Of a DNA stretch of 33,172 nt, positions 23,966 through 31,668 are shown one piece after another. This DNA is from Fuerstiella sp. (GTDB lineage Bacteria > Planctomycetota > Planctomycetia > Planctomycetales > Planctomycetaceae), in NCBI GenBank assembly GCA_022843805.1, contig JALHMY010000105.1:1-33172 (forward strand), written 5' to 3'. The translations under genes and the position numbers were made by a program. Each line of letters begins with the position of its first letter. The first letter of the stretch is position 1. Below the pieces are notes generated by a model. It saw only the letters and a program-made list of their open reading frames with translations, made no database searches and had not been told where the DNA came from.

Positions 23966-25075
23966 ATGTCGACGGTTCCCGCATCGATCCCAGCAAAAAA
24001 TTCTTCCGCAAACGCGGTTTACCCTGTTTTCCAGCAGGATTTGTTGGGTCAGGCAGCCGGATCAATGCTCCAGCCCGCTTCCGCGGTCTGGCAAAAGGAA
24101 CTGGCATCCGCCATTCGAAATTCGAATCAGCTTCTCTCAAAACTCGGATTTGCCGCGTCAGTATGCACAGATTCCCCGACTTCGCAAGCGGGCGAAATGC
24201 CGTCTGACAGCGGATTTCCAGTCTTTGTGACCGAATCGTTCGTTTCTCGAATGATTCCAAATGACCCAAAAGATCCACTTTTACTTCAGGTTTTGCCCGG
24301 TTTTCAGGAATCTCTGACGGTTCCCGGCTTTACCAGCGATGCCGTGGGTGACCTGCAAGCCCGCATCGCTCCCGGTTTGCTGCAAAAGTATGCCGGACGT
24401 GCCCTTCTGATCGCCACCGGCGCCTGCGCGATTCATTGTCGCTACTGCTTCCGACGAGAATATCCCTATCACGAAGATCCCAGAACACTCAACGACTGGG
24501 AACCGGCGATCGAACAGCTTTCCGCAGATCCGTCAATTTCGGAGGTGATCCTGAGCGGAGGCGATCCTCTGATGCTAACCGATGCCCGACTTCGAACGCT
24601 GTGTGAACGACTGAGCCAGATCCCGCATATCGAACGACTTCGCTTCCACTCCCGACTGCCTGTCGTGCTGCCTTCCAGAGTAACACCCGAACTGCTCGAA
24701 TTACTTCAGCAACAGCGTCCGCAGGTCATTTTTGTCGTCCATACCAATCATGCACAGGAAATTGACGATTCCTGCGCGCGAGCACTCTCACTGCTGGTCC
24801 GCTCCGGCTTTCCCGTGCTGAATCAAACCGTGCTGCTCAAAGAGATTAATGATCAGACAGACGTTCTGGAACGACTGTCGCGACGATTAACTTCTCTTGG
24901 AGTCATGCCTTACTACCTGCACCAGCTGGATCGAGTCACCGGAACAGCTCACTTTGAAGTTCCCATTGAAACTGGCAAAGAAATTGTTGCCGAACTCGCT
25001 CGCCGACTGCCTGGTTACGCCGTCCCGAGATACGTCCATGAAATCCCGGGCGAGCCCCATAAAACCGGTCTTTAA
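23966..25075 (+). CDS. epmB: EpmB-type lysine 2,3-aminomutase (EF-P lysine modification)
   Basis: A 369-residue radical SAM enzyme of the KamA/EpmB group. EpmB turns L-alpha-lysine into the beta-lysine that EpmA attaches to Lys34 of EF-P. The radical SAM cluster cysteines are Cys154, Cys158 and Cys161 (CAIHCRYCFRREYPY), and ILSGGDPLM is the SAM-binding GGD motif. It is shorter than clostridial lysine aminomutases (about 416), matching EpmB. Divergent placement beside efp supports the assignment. No epmA is visible in the window. The ATG at 23966 is the only early start. Confidence 0.93.
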   Translation: MSTVPASIPAKNSSANAVYPVFQQDLLGQAAGSMLQPASAVWQKELASAIRNSNQLLSKLGFAASVCTDSPTSQAGEMPSDSGFPVFVTESFVSRMIPNDPKDPLLLQVLPGFQESLTVPGFTSDAVGDLQARIAPGLLQKYAGRALLIATGACAIHCRYCFRREYPYHEDPRTLNDWEPAIEQLSADPSISEVILSGGDPLMLTDARLRTLCERLSQIPHIERLRFHSRLPVVLPSRVTPELLELLQQQRPQVIFVVHTNHAQEIDDSCARALSLLVRSGFPVLNQTVLLKEINDQTDVLERLSRRLTSLGVMPYYLHQLDRVTGTAHFEVPIETGKEIVAELARRLPGYAVPRYVHEIPGEPHKTGL

Positions 25076-25103
25076 GCGAGCGGCAATATGGTCTTTACCG
25101 CAA

Positions 25104-25343
25104 TGGCGAGGCTCCCGCCGAGCCGCTTCACCGGGAGGGCGAGGCTCCCGCCGAGCCGAGCCTTTCCTCTTCCCGGGAGGGCGAGGCTCCCGCCGAGCCG
25201 CTTCATCGGGAGGGCGAGACTCCTGCCGATCCGAGCCTTTCCTCTTCCCGGGAGGGCGAGGCTCCCGCCGAGCCGCTTCATCGGGAGGGCGAGACTCCCG
25301 CCGAGCCGAGCTTCCCTCGGCTCGGCAACACCTTCGCCCTCCC
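25104..25343. repeat. Second GC-rich repeat array, with an inverted end copy
   Basis: Six copies of a GGGAGGGCGAGGCTCCCGCC core, ending in GAGCCG, are separated alternately by CTTCATC-type and AGCCTTTCCTCTTCCC spacers. A last copy in opposite orientation (CGGCTCGGCAACACCTTCG, ending at 25343) closes the array, so the transcript can fold back. It belongs to the same family as the array at 85-892 but lacks its middle part. It starts 28 bases after the epmB stop. Confidence 0.88.
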
Positions 25344-25453
25344 ATCTGCTGCGGTGATTGGTATGTTTTCAACGGCCAGTCGCATACCTCCTGTATTCTC
25401 GTTGATCAGCGTTCAAACATCATGTCTTCGGACGGTTCAAAAAGCGACAACCC

Positions 25454-26461
25454 ATGAACGTGCTCGTAACCGGCGGCGGTGGATTTCTCGGCTTGTATAT
25501 CGTTGAGCAGCTGCTCGCGGACGGGCATACCGTTCGAGTATTCTGCCGGGGAAATTATCCGGCGCTGTCAAAGCTTGGTGTTCAGGTCGTACAGGGTGAC
25601 GTGCGGGATTTGTCACGAATTTCCGATGCCTGCCGGGACATCGAAGCCGTCTTCCACACCGCAGCCGTTCCCGGTATCTGGGGCGAATGGGAAATGTTTC
25701 ACAGCATCAACACGCTGGGAACTCAGAATGTCATCGCGGCCTGCCTGGAAAATGGCGTTCAAAGACTGGTGTATACCAGTTCGCCGAGCGTCATATTTGA
25801 TGGGAGCGATCATGAAAATGCCGACGAGTCGCTTCCGTATCCAACACGCTGGATGTGCCATTATCCTCATTCCAAAGCGCTCGCCGAACAGGCCGTTCTG
25901 GCAGCAAACTCGTCAGGAAAACTGCAGACGGTGGCGTTACGCCCTCATTTGATCTGGGGACCTCGTGATAATCATCTGATCCCACGTCTGCTTAAAAAAG
26001 CCAAAGCCGGACGAATTCGTCAGGTTGGCGACGGAAAAAATCGAGTTTCGGTTGCGTATGTGGAAAACGTCGCGGCCGCCCACCTGCAGGCCGAGTCCGC
26101 ATTGCGTGCACGACGACCACTCGCGGGAAAGGCCTATTTCATCAACGACGAGGCCCCCGTCAATCTTTGGGACTGGATTAATCAGCTGTTGCAGATCGCC
26201 GGGATCAAACCGATCAACCGCAAGATTTCCCTCACCACAGCAATGCGTATTGGAGCGGCGTGTGAAGGAATCTATGGCCTGCTGAGAATTAAATCTGAAC
26301 CCCCAATGACACGCTTCGTTGCCGCCCAGCTGGCAGGCTCTCACAGCTACAGCATCGCCGCCGCACAGCGTGATTTTGACTATCATCCCATCGTGTCCAT
26401 CGACGCCGCTCTCGAAAAACTGAAACCGGAACTGGAACGATGGAAGACCAGCACAAGGTGA
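25454..26461 (+). CDS. Extended SDR reductase/epimerase, OleD-like
   Basis: A 335-residue NAD(P)-dependent extended short-chain dehydrogenase of the 3-beta-HSD group. The nucleotide site is GGGGFLG (residues 7-13) and the catalytic pair is Tyr-x-x-x-Lys in YPHSK. The start (MNVLVTGGGGFLG), RGNYPAL, and RPHLIWGPRDNHLIPRL resemble OleD, the 2-alkyl-3-oxoalkanoate reductase of long-chain olefin synthesis, as I remember it. No oleA, oleB or oleC is nearby, so this is a family resemblance only. There is no strong ribosome-binding site before the ATG. It appears to be a single gene downstream of the repeat array. Confidence 0.82.
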   Translation: MNVLVTGGGGFLGLYIVEQLLADGHTVRVFCRGNYPALSKLGVQVVQGDVRDLSRISDACRDIEAVFHTAAVPGIWGEWEMFHSINTLGTQNVIAACLENGVQRLVYTSSPSVIFDGSDHENADESLPYPTRWMCHYPHSKALAEQAVLAANSSGKLQTVALRPHLIWGPRDNHLIPRLLKKAKAGRIRQVGDGKNRVSVAYVENVAAAHLQAESALRARRPLAGKAYFINDEAPVNLWDWINQLLQIAGIKPINRKISLTTAMRIGAACEGIYGLLRIKSEPPMTRFVAAQLAGSHSYSIAAAQRDFDYHPIVSIDAALEKLKPELERWKTSTR

Positions 26462-26700
26462 GCAGTTAGCATCGGGAAAATCAGTGATCCATGAAATCCA
26501 GGCTTCAAATCGAAATGGAATGGGTCGCAGATTGCGGGGTAAACGTGGATCAATCGCACGGTCGTGCAATGTTGAACTGTAGCAGTGAGTTCAAGGGGCT
26601 GTCCGAGGTTTCGCAGGAACAGCATATTTGACCGTCTGCAGTCCGGGAGAGCAGACTTTTTTGATTGACGATTTTGACCGAGCGCCGTGAATGAGCGATT

Positions 26701-26850
26701 TTGGGCAGAAAAATTTGAATGGCAGAAAGATCTGGATGATTGGTGAGAGCTCTATGGCAAAGCGGTATCAAAGCTTCGGCTGATCGAATTCAACGAACGC
26801 CCGTCATCCATCTGTGATTCATATTTCTGCCCTGAAATTTTTCTGCCCAA
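26701..26850. repeat. 150-bp element with imperfect terminal inverted repeats
   Basis: The outer 16 bases, TTGGGCAGAAAAATTT (26701-26716), are matched perfectly by AAATTTTTCTGCCCAA (26835-26850). The match continues inward, with one to three changes, through a second GGCAGAAA on each side. The middle has no coding frame of note. This is a MITE-like layout in the gene-free stretch 26462-27442. No flanking target duplication was identified. Confidence 0.65.
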
Positions 26851-27063
26851 TGCTCTCTGCCAAAGCCGGAGGTAACAACGACGTCGCACAATAAGCCGGG
26901 AGGTCGGCAACAACGACGCACCTCAGGAAAACTGGCGAGTGGTTCACGCCGAAAAACCTGCAATTTAGCCCCCCCGCCCGTCCTCATCGTACCACACATC
27001 TTTTGTGTGATAAAAAATGAGCGGCACGTCAGAACTCGGGGCCGAAGGTCCTGAAGGTGAAAG

Positions 27064-27217
27064 CCCAGGGCAACGCCCTGGGAACGTAGATCATCAACGA
27101 CAACAGCCCCAACGGGGCGGAATGGATGCGTGGTTCATTAGGCCCTTTCAGGGCATTCGTCATTGTAGCAATTCCTGGGGCGATGCCCCAGGCTTTCACA
27201 CTGAGCCCCGTTGGGGC
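27064..27217. repeat. Cluster of five GC hairpins with 3-base loops
   Basis: Five perfect hairpins, each with a 3-base loop, lie in 154 bases: CCCAGGGC-AAC-GCCCTGGG (27064-27082), GCCCC-AAC-GGGGC (27106-27118), GCCCT-TTC-AGGGC (27142-27154), CCTGGGGC-GAT-GCCCCAGG (27174-27192) and GCCCC-GTT-GGGGC (27205-27217). It resembles a complex REP-type element. No gene covers it. Confidence 0.78.
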
Positions 27218-27442
27218 AGGTTGCAATGGTTCATTCATTGAAACGCATGAGACCTTAATGGCCTGTGGGATCGATCCTGGCGTTTGGAAGCTGGCCCCCA
27301 TGCAATGGCCAAACCAACATCCAATCCCTCCTCTGTCCGCCTCACGACACGTCTGTGTTATTCTCGTGCACCGATTTCACAAGTGACGCTGAACCAATAC
27401 ACTGAATCCGCGGCGATGAGAATCCGTCCACCGGGCCGAAGC
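27218..27442. other. Gene-free spacer
   Basis: Nothing recognisable is seen between the hairpin cluster and the AlgH stop. Confidence 0.5.
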
Positions 27443-28006
27443 TCAATTCCATTCGGGATTTCGAACGTTATGAGGTATCACTCGGCTGGCCCGATACAAT
27501 CGTCGAGTGCAATAATCCCAGGTTCCATAGGGATCCTGTTCCAGCACAATCTGCCCGTCGCCCGGCAACGCTCTCCAGTCGCCTCGCGAAATCTCGGCTT
27601 CCAGCTGTTTGGCACCCCATCCCGCATAACCACAGAACACTCGGAACTTGACACCCTTTTCCGGCTTAATTCCGTCTCGAACAACTGTCTCAAAAGACTC
27701 ATGACTGCCGGCGAGAAACAGTCCCGGTGCCACTTCCTGGTCGTGCTGCCCAAGAGTCAGGCAGTTGTGAAGAATGAAAAGTGCGGATGTTTCGACGGGG
27801 CCGCCAATGTAAACCGGCGTTTCACAACGTCCGGTTTCCAGGTGCTCGGACAGCACTGTCTCCACAGTCACAGCAGATGGTCGATTGATCACCAGCCCCA
27901 TGGCGCCCTGGCTGTTATGCTCCAGCACCAGCACCACCGACTTATAAAAATTCGGGTCGCGCAGATGATTCGCCGCAACAAGAAACTGACTTTGAAGTAA
28001 AGACAT
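27443..28006 (-). CDS. algH: AlgH/YqgE (UPF0301) family protein
   Basis: A 187-residue cytoplasmic protein of the AlgH/YqgE family, named from a link to alginate regulation in Pseudomonas; its biochemical role is not settled. Diagnostic segments are LLQSQFLVAANHLRDPNFYK, HNSQGAMGLVINRPS, YIGGPVE and FCGYAGWGAKQLEAEI, all intact and at normal length. There is only a weak purine-rich site before the ATG at 28006. Nothing recognisable lies in 28007-28271 upstream, which should hold its promoter. Confidence 0.93.
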   Translation of the reverse strand: MSLLQSQFLVAANHLRDPNFYKSVVLVLEHNSQGAMGLVINRPSAVTVETVLSEHLETGRCETPVYIGGPVETSALFILHNCLTLGQHDQEVAPGLFLAGSHESFETVVRDGIKPEKGVKFRVFCGYAGWGAKQLEAEISRGDWRALPGDGQIVLEQDPYGTWDYCTRRLYRASRVIPHNVRNPEWN

Positions 28007-28271
28007 AGACGTTCTTTAATATTGTTCATCTGACGGTCTGGACAGTGCCGCCGAAAAACCGGTGCGGAACCCAACCCGGGTGAAACCCTGACCGATGCCG
28101 CCGGCGAACGAGATCCGCCAGCGAACCAGATTCGTTTCCCTATCCGCGCCGCTTCCAAACCGGAGGTCTGCGATTCGAAATCCTGATGGGAATAGTATCT
28201 CGGTGACCTTGCTGAGTGAAGTGTCGGAATTTTCGGAGATGCTGCAAGGATGGCCGATTTTTCAGTATGAA
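28007..28271. other. Gene-free stretch upstream of algH
   Basis: No convincing gene is seen; overlapping frames on both strands lack start signals and family resemblance. It lies between the terminator of the PEP-CTERM gene and the algH start, so it probably carries the algH promoter. Confidence 0.45.
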
Positions 28272-28305
28272 CAAAAAAACGGACGGCCCCACTGGTGCCG
28301 TCCGT
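28272..28305 (-). terminator. Rho-independent terminator of the PEP-CTERM gene
   Basis: ACGGACGGC (28279-28287) pairs with GCCGTCCGT (28297-28305). On the minus strand the stem is followed by seven T. It lies 35 bases past the stop of the gene at 28340. Confidence 0.9.
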
Positions 28306-28339
28306 ATCATCAATTCTTCGTTTATGCAGGCCGAATTGC

Positions 28340-28999
28340 TCAGCAAGCCAGTTTCCGCGATCGCATATTACGTAGAGCAATCAGCCCGACTCCGCAGAGC
28401 CCCCACATGGCGAGCGAACCAGGTTCAGGAACGGCGGCTGCACCCGTCGAGAATCGGAACTCGTCAGCAAAAATCCACTGGGTTCTGCGTAGAAGCGTAA
28501 TCTGCAAAGTGCTGGAGGCTGCAAGGGAACTCACGTCGAACGAGGCCCAGAACGGAGCGCTGCCGGCGGGATCCGAGACACCGTACGACATTCCATTGAT
28601 CACAACACCCCGCGGTGCGCTCACACCGCCATTTCCATTGGCATCGTCAAAATGAATGTCGACGGTGCTAAATGTCGTCACAGCGCTGAAATGGAACGTG
28701 ATCACAGGATCGATTACCCAGCCAACGTAAGGTCCTGCACCGCCCACGGGAGGCTCTGCATCAAACCAGTTGAGTGAAGTGACGACACCGTCGGTCAGAT
28801 CACCGAGCCCGCCCGAGAGAAATGCGCCATCAGTCGTCTTCGCACCTGCACCGGTGTAATTTTTATCCCAGTAATTGTATGAGCCGGTATATCCGTTTGG
28901 CATATCATAGGAGACTGGCGAAACGAATGCCGCATGTGCCTGACTGACCGTGGCAACGACGAACAAAGCTGAGAGCCAAAGAACTCTTGATACCATCAT
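28340..28999 (-). CDS. PEP-CTERM exported protein
   Basis: A 219-residue exported protein. It has an N-terminal signal peptide (VLWLSALFVVATVSQAHA) and a C-terminal PEP-CTERM sorting signal: VPEPGS, a hydrophobic helix (LAMWGLCGVGLIAL) and a basic end (RNMRSRK). An exosortase is expected to process it; no exosortase gene is in the window. The mature part is a beta-rich domain with aromatic residues, no known family recognised, possibly carbohydrate-binding. AAAGGAG lies 4-7 bases before the two adjacent ATG codons at 28999 and 28996. It is followed by a strong terminator, so probably a single-gene unit. Confidence 0.88.
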   Translation of the reverse strand: MMVSRVLWLSALFVVATVSQAHAAFVSPVSYDMPNGYTGSYNYWDKNYTGAGAKTTDGAFLSGGLGDLTDGVVTSLNWFDAEPPVGGAGPYVGWVIDPVITFHFSAVTTFSTVDIHFDDANGNGGVSAPRGVVINGMSYGVSDPAGSAPFWASFDVSSLAASSTLQITLLRRTQWIFADEFRFSTGAAAVPEPGSLAMWGLCGVGLIALRNMRSRKLAC

Positions 29000-29467
29000 T
29001 CAACTCCTTTTCAATCAGATCGCCGGAGAACCAGATCGCCACCGGTCACTGACTCCACCGCCATACTGAAGGACTAAAAATAAATCGCCCTGGGAAGAGT
29101 AAAAAGTTCATGCACCTTGTCAAGCAAAACCCTCCCCATTGGCCAGACATTGCTGGACGTTATCATTTTGATTTTCGCAGCATTAATCTTCTCATTTTGA
29201 GAAGCCCGCATCTCCGAGAACGGTTTTTAGTTCTTTTGTGTTCAAACCTTTGCCAAAACGGTTTTTTCTGTTAAACTCCTTGTCGCCCGTTTCCCGAAAT
29301 TTCGCAGACGGGCGAACCGCCACATGACATGCGAACGTCTTCCGTTTCATCTTGTCTGATGGGTTGTTCGCAGGGAAATTGTGCTGAAGCATTAACCAAT
29401 ATGATTCAGTTGGTGAAGAACAGCAAATTCCTCCATCTGTAAAGACAGTTGTTATTGGCATCCATTC
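29000..29467. other. Gene-free stretch before the tRNA, holding one C-ATTTT-G hairpin
   Basis: No gene is supported. CTTCTC (29188-29193), loop ATTTT, GAGAAG (29199-29204) forms a perfect 6-bp hairpin of the same type as those at 30953-31129. A weaker ATC-ATTTT-GAT (29162-29172) stands just before it. Confidence 0.6.
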
Positions 29468-29541
29468 GCACCCGTAGCTCAATTGGATAGAGCGTCGGTC
29501 TTCGGAACCGAAGGTTGTAGGTTCGAGCCCTACCGGGTGCA
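29468..29541 (+). tRNA. tRNA-Arg (anticodon TCG)
   Basis: A full cloverleaf: acceptor GCACCCG/CGGGTGC, D stem GCTC/GAGC, anticodon stem TCGGT/ACCGA with loop CTTCGGA (anticodon TCG, reading CGA), and T arm GTAGG-TTCGAGC-CCTAC. The discriminator is A and CCA is not encoded. It is an integration target: a tyrosine integrase gene begins to its right, pointing toward it. Confidence 0.95.
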
Positions 29542-29546
29542 CTTAG

Positions 29547-29593
29547 AAAAGCCAGTGTTTTACCGCCTCAATCGGTGACACTGGCTTTTTTTT
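29547..29593. terminator. Bidirectional terminator between tRNA-Arg and the integrase
   Basis: GCCAGTGT (29551-29558) pairs with ACACTGGC (29578-29585), with an inner ACCG/CGGT. AAAA flanks it on the left and eight T on the right, so it can end the tRNA transcript and, less strongly, the integrase transcript. The right arm is within the last codons of the integrase. Confidence 0.85.
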
Positions 29594-30776
29594 CGTCGTC
29601 CGTGTGCCCACCGAATGTGCCCACCAGCTTTTTTTCGGGCTTTCTGGTCATCATCTCATCAAGTTTACTGGTCGCTTCTGCCTGAGCACCCTGCAGCAAG
29701 TGGGTATAGAGATTTGCTGTGGTTTCGTATTTTGAGTGCCCCAGTCTGGCCTGAATGACCTTCATGTCAGCCCCTGAGTACAGCAGCAGTGACGCCTGAG
29801 TGTGTCGCAGGTCGTGAAATGTAAACGATTCGGGGATGCCGGCTGCCTCTCGGATGGGATGCCAGACGTTACGGTCAAAGTTTGAGCCCCAGTAGAATTT
29901 CCCGTTCGTGCTCGGAAACACCAATGGGACCGATTCAGGGTCGAATCCTTCGTCCAGGGCTTTCTTCAAACGACTCTCCAACGCCTGAATCGCCTGTTTG
30001 CCCAGATTGATTGCCCTTCGCCCGTGTGATGTCTTCGGCTCTTTGACCGACAACCCTTTTTTGCGGACTTCCTGAACCGTCCTGCGAACCGACAGAACGC
30101 CTTCTCTGAGATTCACTGCTGACCATTCGAGCCCGAACAACTCCCGCTTCCGAAGTCCCGTCATTGCGGCCAGTGTGAGGATATCGCCAACACGGTGTGC
30201 CGCGCAGGCATCAAACAGCCTGAAGCATTCTTCCTTTTCGAGAGGAATACGCTGCTGACGGGACACCCGCGGCTTATCGACCGCCATCATGGGATTCGAT
30301 CGTATCAACTGCAGCTTCACCGCTTTGTTGAGTGCATTCCTGAGAACTCGCACGCCTCGCAATCGTGTATTTGCTGAATGCCCGTCTCGGCTCATCCTGG
30401 CTTGCCACGCCACCAGTTTTTCCGCATCCAGTGACGACAGCTTTTCAGCGCTCAGATACGGATTGACGTAAAGCCTGACGGTCATCTCATACTCAACATA
30501 GGTATTCGCTGCTGAGTTGATCTCCACGTCATTTTCGAGCCAGCGTTTCAGGTACGCACCCACGGTATCCTTTCCGAGTAAACTTTTCGGATTGGAACTG
30601 CGTTGCTCCCGCAGTGAATCCAGCTTGCTCAGGACTTCCGCTTGTGTCCTGCCATAGACGACTTTCCGCTGTCGAGTTCCGTTGCTGTCTTTTCCAAGAC
30701 TCAATCGGCCTACCCAGCGTCCATCGTCCCGCTGATAAATGTTTCCCTCACCAGCTGCCCGTGCTTTCTTCGCCAT
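29568..30776 (-). CDS. int: Tyrosine site-specific integrase
   Basis: A 402-residue phage-type tyrosine recombinase. The N-terminus has an arm-binding-like region (EGNIYQRDDGRWVGRLSLG). The core-binding SAM-like domain spans about 70-170, and the catalytic domain about 175-370. All catalytic residues are visible: Arg209 (TGLRKREL), Lys248, His321-x-x-Arg324 (HDLRHTQAS), His347 (LGHSKYETT) and Tyr357 (LYTHLL). I use the ATG at 30776 (MAKKARAAGEG); GAGGAG lies 12 bases upstream, so the GTG six codons earlier is also possible. It lies against the 3' end of tRNA-Arg, the typical place for an integrase of an element inserted there. Confidence 0.95.
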   Translation of the reverse strand: MAKKARAAGEGNIYQRDDGRWVGRLSLGKDSNGTRQRKVVYGRTQAEVLSKLDSLREQRSSNPKSLLGKDTVGAYLKRWLENDVEINSAANTYVEYEMTVRLYVNPYLSAEKLSSLDAEKLVAWQARMSRDGHSANTRLRGVRVLRNALNKAVKLQLIRSNPMMAVDKPRVSRQQRIPLEKEECFRLFDACAAHRVGDILTLAAMTGLRKRELFGLEWSAVNLREGVLSVRRTVQEVRKKGLSVKEPKTSHGRRAINLGKQAIQALESRLKKALDEGFDPESVPLVFPSTNGKFYWGSNFDRNVWHPIREAAGIPESFTFHDLRHTQASLLLYSGADMKVIQARLGHSKYETTANLYTHLLQGAQAEATSKLDEMMTRKPEKKLVGTFGGHTDDEKKASVTD

Positions 30777-30910
30777 CGCGTTTTCACTCCTCACAAAGTG
30801 ATCTCACAAAATCAACGCGGGAAACTGGTGTGAGTGCCAGCTTGTCAGGAGCTACCCTATCCCGCAGAACAAGTTTGCCAGAATTGGCCGCTCACCTCAA
30901 TCAGCTCGGA

Positions 30911-31129
30911 TGGGGCAAATTTGCCCCAAGCGATTTTTTGCCCGTTTCAAGTCCTCATTTTGAGGGATTGATTTTCTGTCGTTTCAAGTGGTCATTTTGG
31001 CCACTTGAAATAACGGGATCATTTTGATCCCGTTTTTCAGGGCGTGCATACTATGCACACCCTTCGCAGTTGATTCTAAGCACTCGCCATTTTGGCGATT
31101 GCTTACTTCTGGTCATTTTGACCGGAAGT
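30911..31129 (+). repeat. Cluster of hairpins sharing a C-ATTTT-G loop
   Basis: Five hairpins with different stems all close on C-ATTTT-G, always with ATTTT on this strand: 30952-30966 (stem 4-5 bp), 30982-31010 (12 bp with one T-G pair), 31012-31034 (9 bp perfect), 31077-31105 (11 bp with one mismatch) and 31105-31129 (10 bp with one T-G pair). The cluster also holds a perfect 18-bp palindrome TGGGGCAAATTTGCCCCA (30911-30928) and an imperfect hairpin GTGCAT-ACT-ATGCAC with flanking GGG/CCC (31040-31062). GTTTCAAGT precedes two of the hairpins. The last hairpin overlaps the end of the gene at 31103. Confidence 0.85.
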
Positions 31130-31342
31130 TTCCCCCTGCCAAATTCTGTACTGTGGGGACGCCTTCACGGCCTCTGCAATCGCCTGCGACACTGACAAGC
31201 CTGTTTGGGTCGCATAAGTCACAATCTCCACTGGCAGATTGAGAGTGATTTTGACCGAGCCCGCCAGATTGATACGGGGCCTGCCAGCTCCGGAACGTGC
31301 GCCGCCCTTGCCTGCTTTCTTCGCCGCTTTCTTTTTCGCCAT
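31103..31342 (-). CDS. Small basic RHH-like DNA-binding protein
   Basis: A 79-residue protein with a Lys/Ala-rich start (MAKKKAAKKAGKGGARSGAG, then RPR), like the GARxGAGRP segment common in phage proteins. A ribbon-helix-helix-like segment follows (VKITLNLPVEIVTYATQTGL, then SVSQAIAEAV). It is probably a DNA-binding regulator or accessory factor of the integrated element. GGGAG lies 8 bases before the ATG at 31342; the longer frame from 31408 crosses a terminator and is rejected. Its last seven codons lie within a C-ATTTT-G hairpin. Confidence 0.7.
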   Translation of the reverse strand: MAKKKAAKKAGKGGARSGAGRPRINLAGSVKITLNLPVEIVTYATQTGLSVSQAIAEAVKASPQYRIWQGETSGQNDQK

Positions 31343-31360
31343 TGGTTTGACTCCCGAGAA

Positions 31361-31392
31361 AAGAAAAGAGCCCCGAGGAAATCCCCGAGGCT
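31361..31392 (-). terminator. Minus-strand terminator upstream of the RHH-like gene
   Basis: On the minus strand, AGCCTCGGGG and CCTCGGGGCT pair over 10 positions, two of them G-U, around loop ATTT, followed by CTTTTCTTTTC. The G-U pairs would be C-A mismatches in a plus-strand RNA, so the signal is strand-specific. It would end a transcript coming from the gene at 31669. Confidence 0.7.
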
Positions 31393-31668
31393 TCATTCTT
31401 CGCGTCACAGTCGCGAATCCTGCTTTCAGTTTCGGCCTGATTGCTCGCCCTGTGTCCTGCGTCCGGACACCCCGACCGTTTCAGCTGATTCCCCGCTGAC
31501 TTGCTTCACGGTAGCTGCCATGTCTGGCCTGCCTGACCTCACCTGATTCGCCGGTTCGCTCGCTACTTCGCAGTGTGCCGCGTTGCCTCGCATGAGAGTT
31601 GTACGTTCTGCCTGTTTGAAATGTCCACACCATTTCAAAAGATTCTGACAGATTTTCTGAAATCGTTT
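31393..31668. other. Gene-free or uncertain stretch downstream of the 437-residue ORF
   Basis: The only candidate is a minus-strand frame (31426-31638, TTG start; inner ATG at about 31521 reading MAATVKQVSGESAETVGVSG). It has polar composition and no family resemblance. I do not call it a gene. Confidence 0.4.

Noticed and set aside
27889..28380. 163-residue minus-strand frame upstream of algH
   Set aside because: It overlaps algH and a terminator, and has no recognisable content or start signal.
30911..31129. CRISPR array or integron attC sites as an explanation of the hairpins
   Set aside because: There is no constant repeat with unique spacers, no cas genes, and no attC core sites or integron integrase; the integrase is a phage-type enzyme.
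31426..31638. 70-residue minus-strand frame before the RHH-like gene
   Set aside because: TTG start, no ribosome-binding site, polar low-information sequence; cannot be supported.
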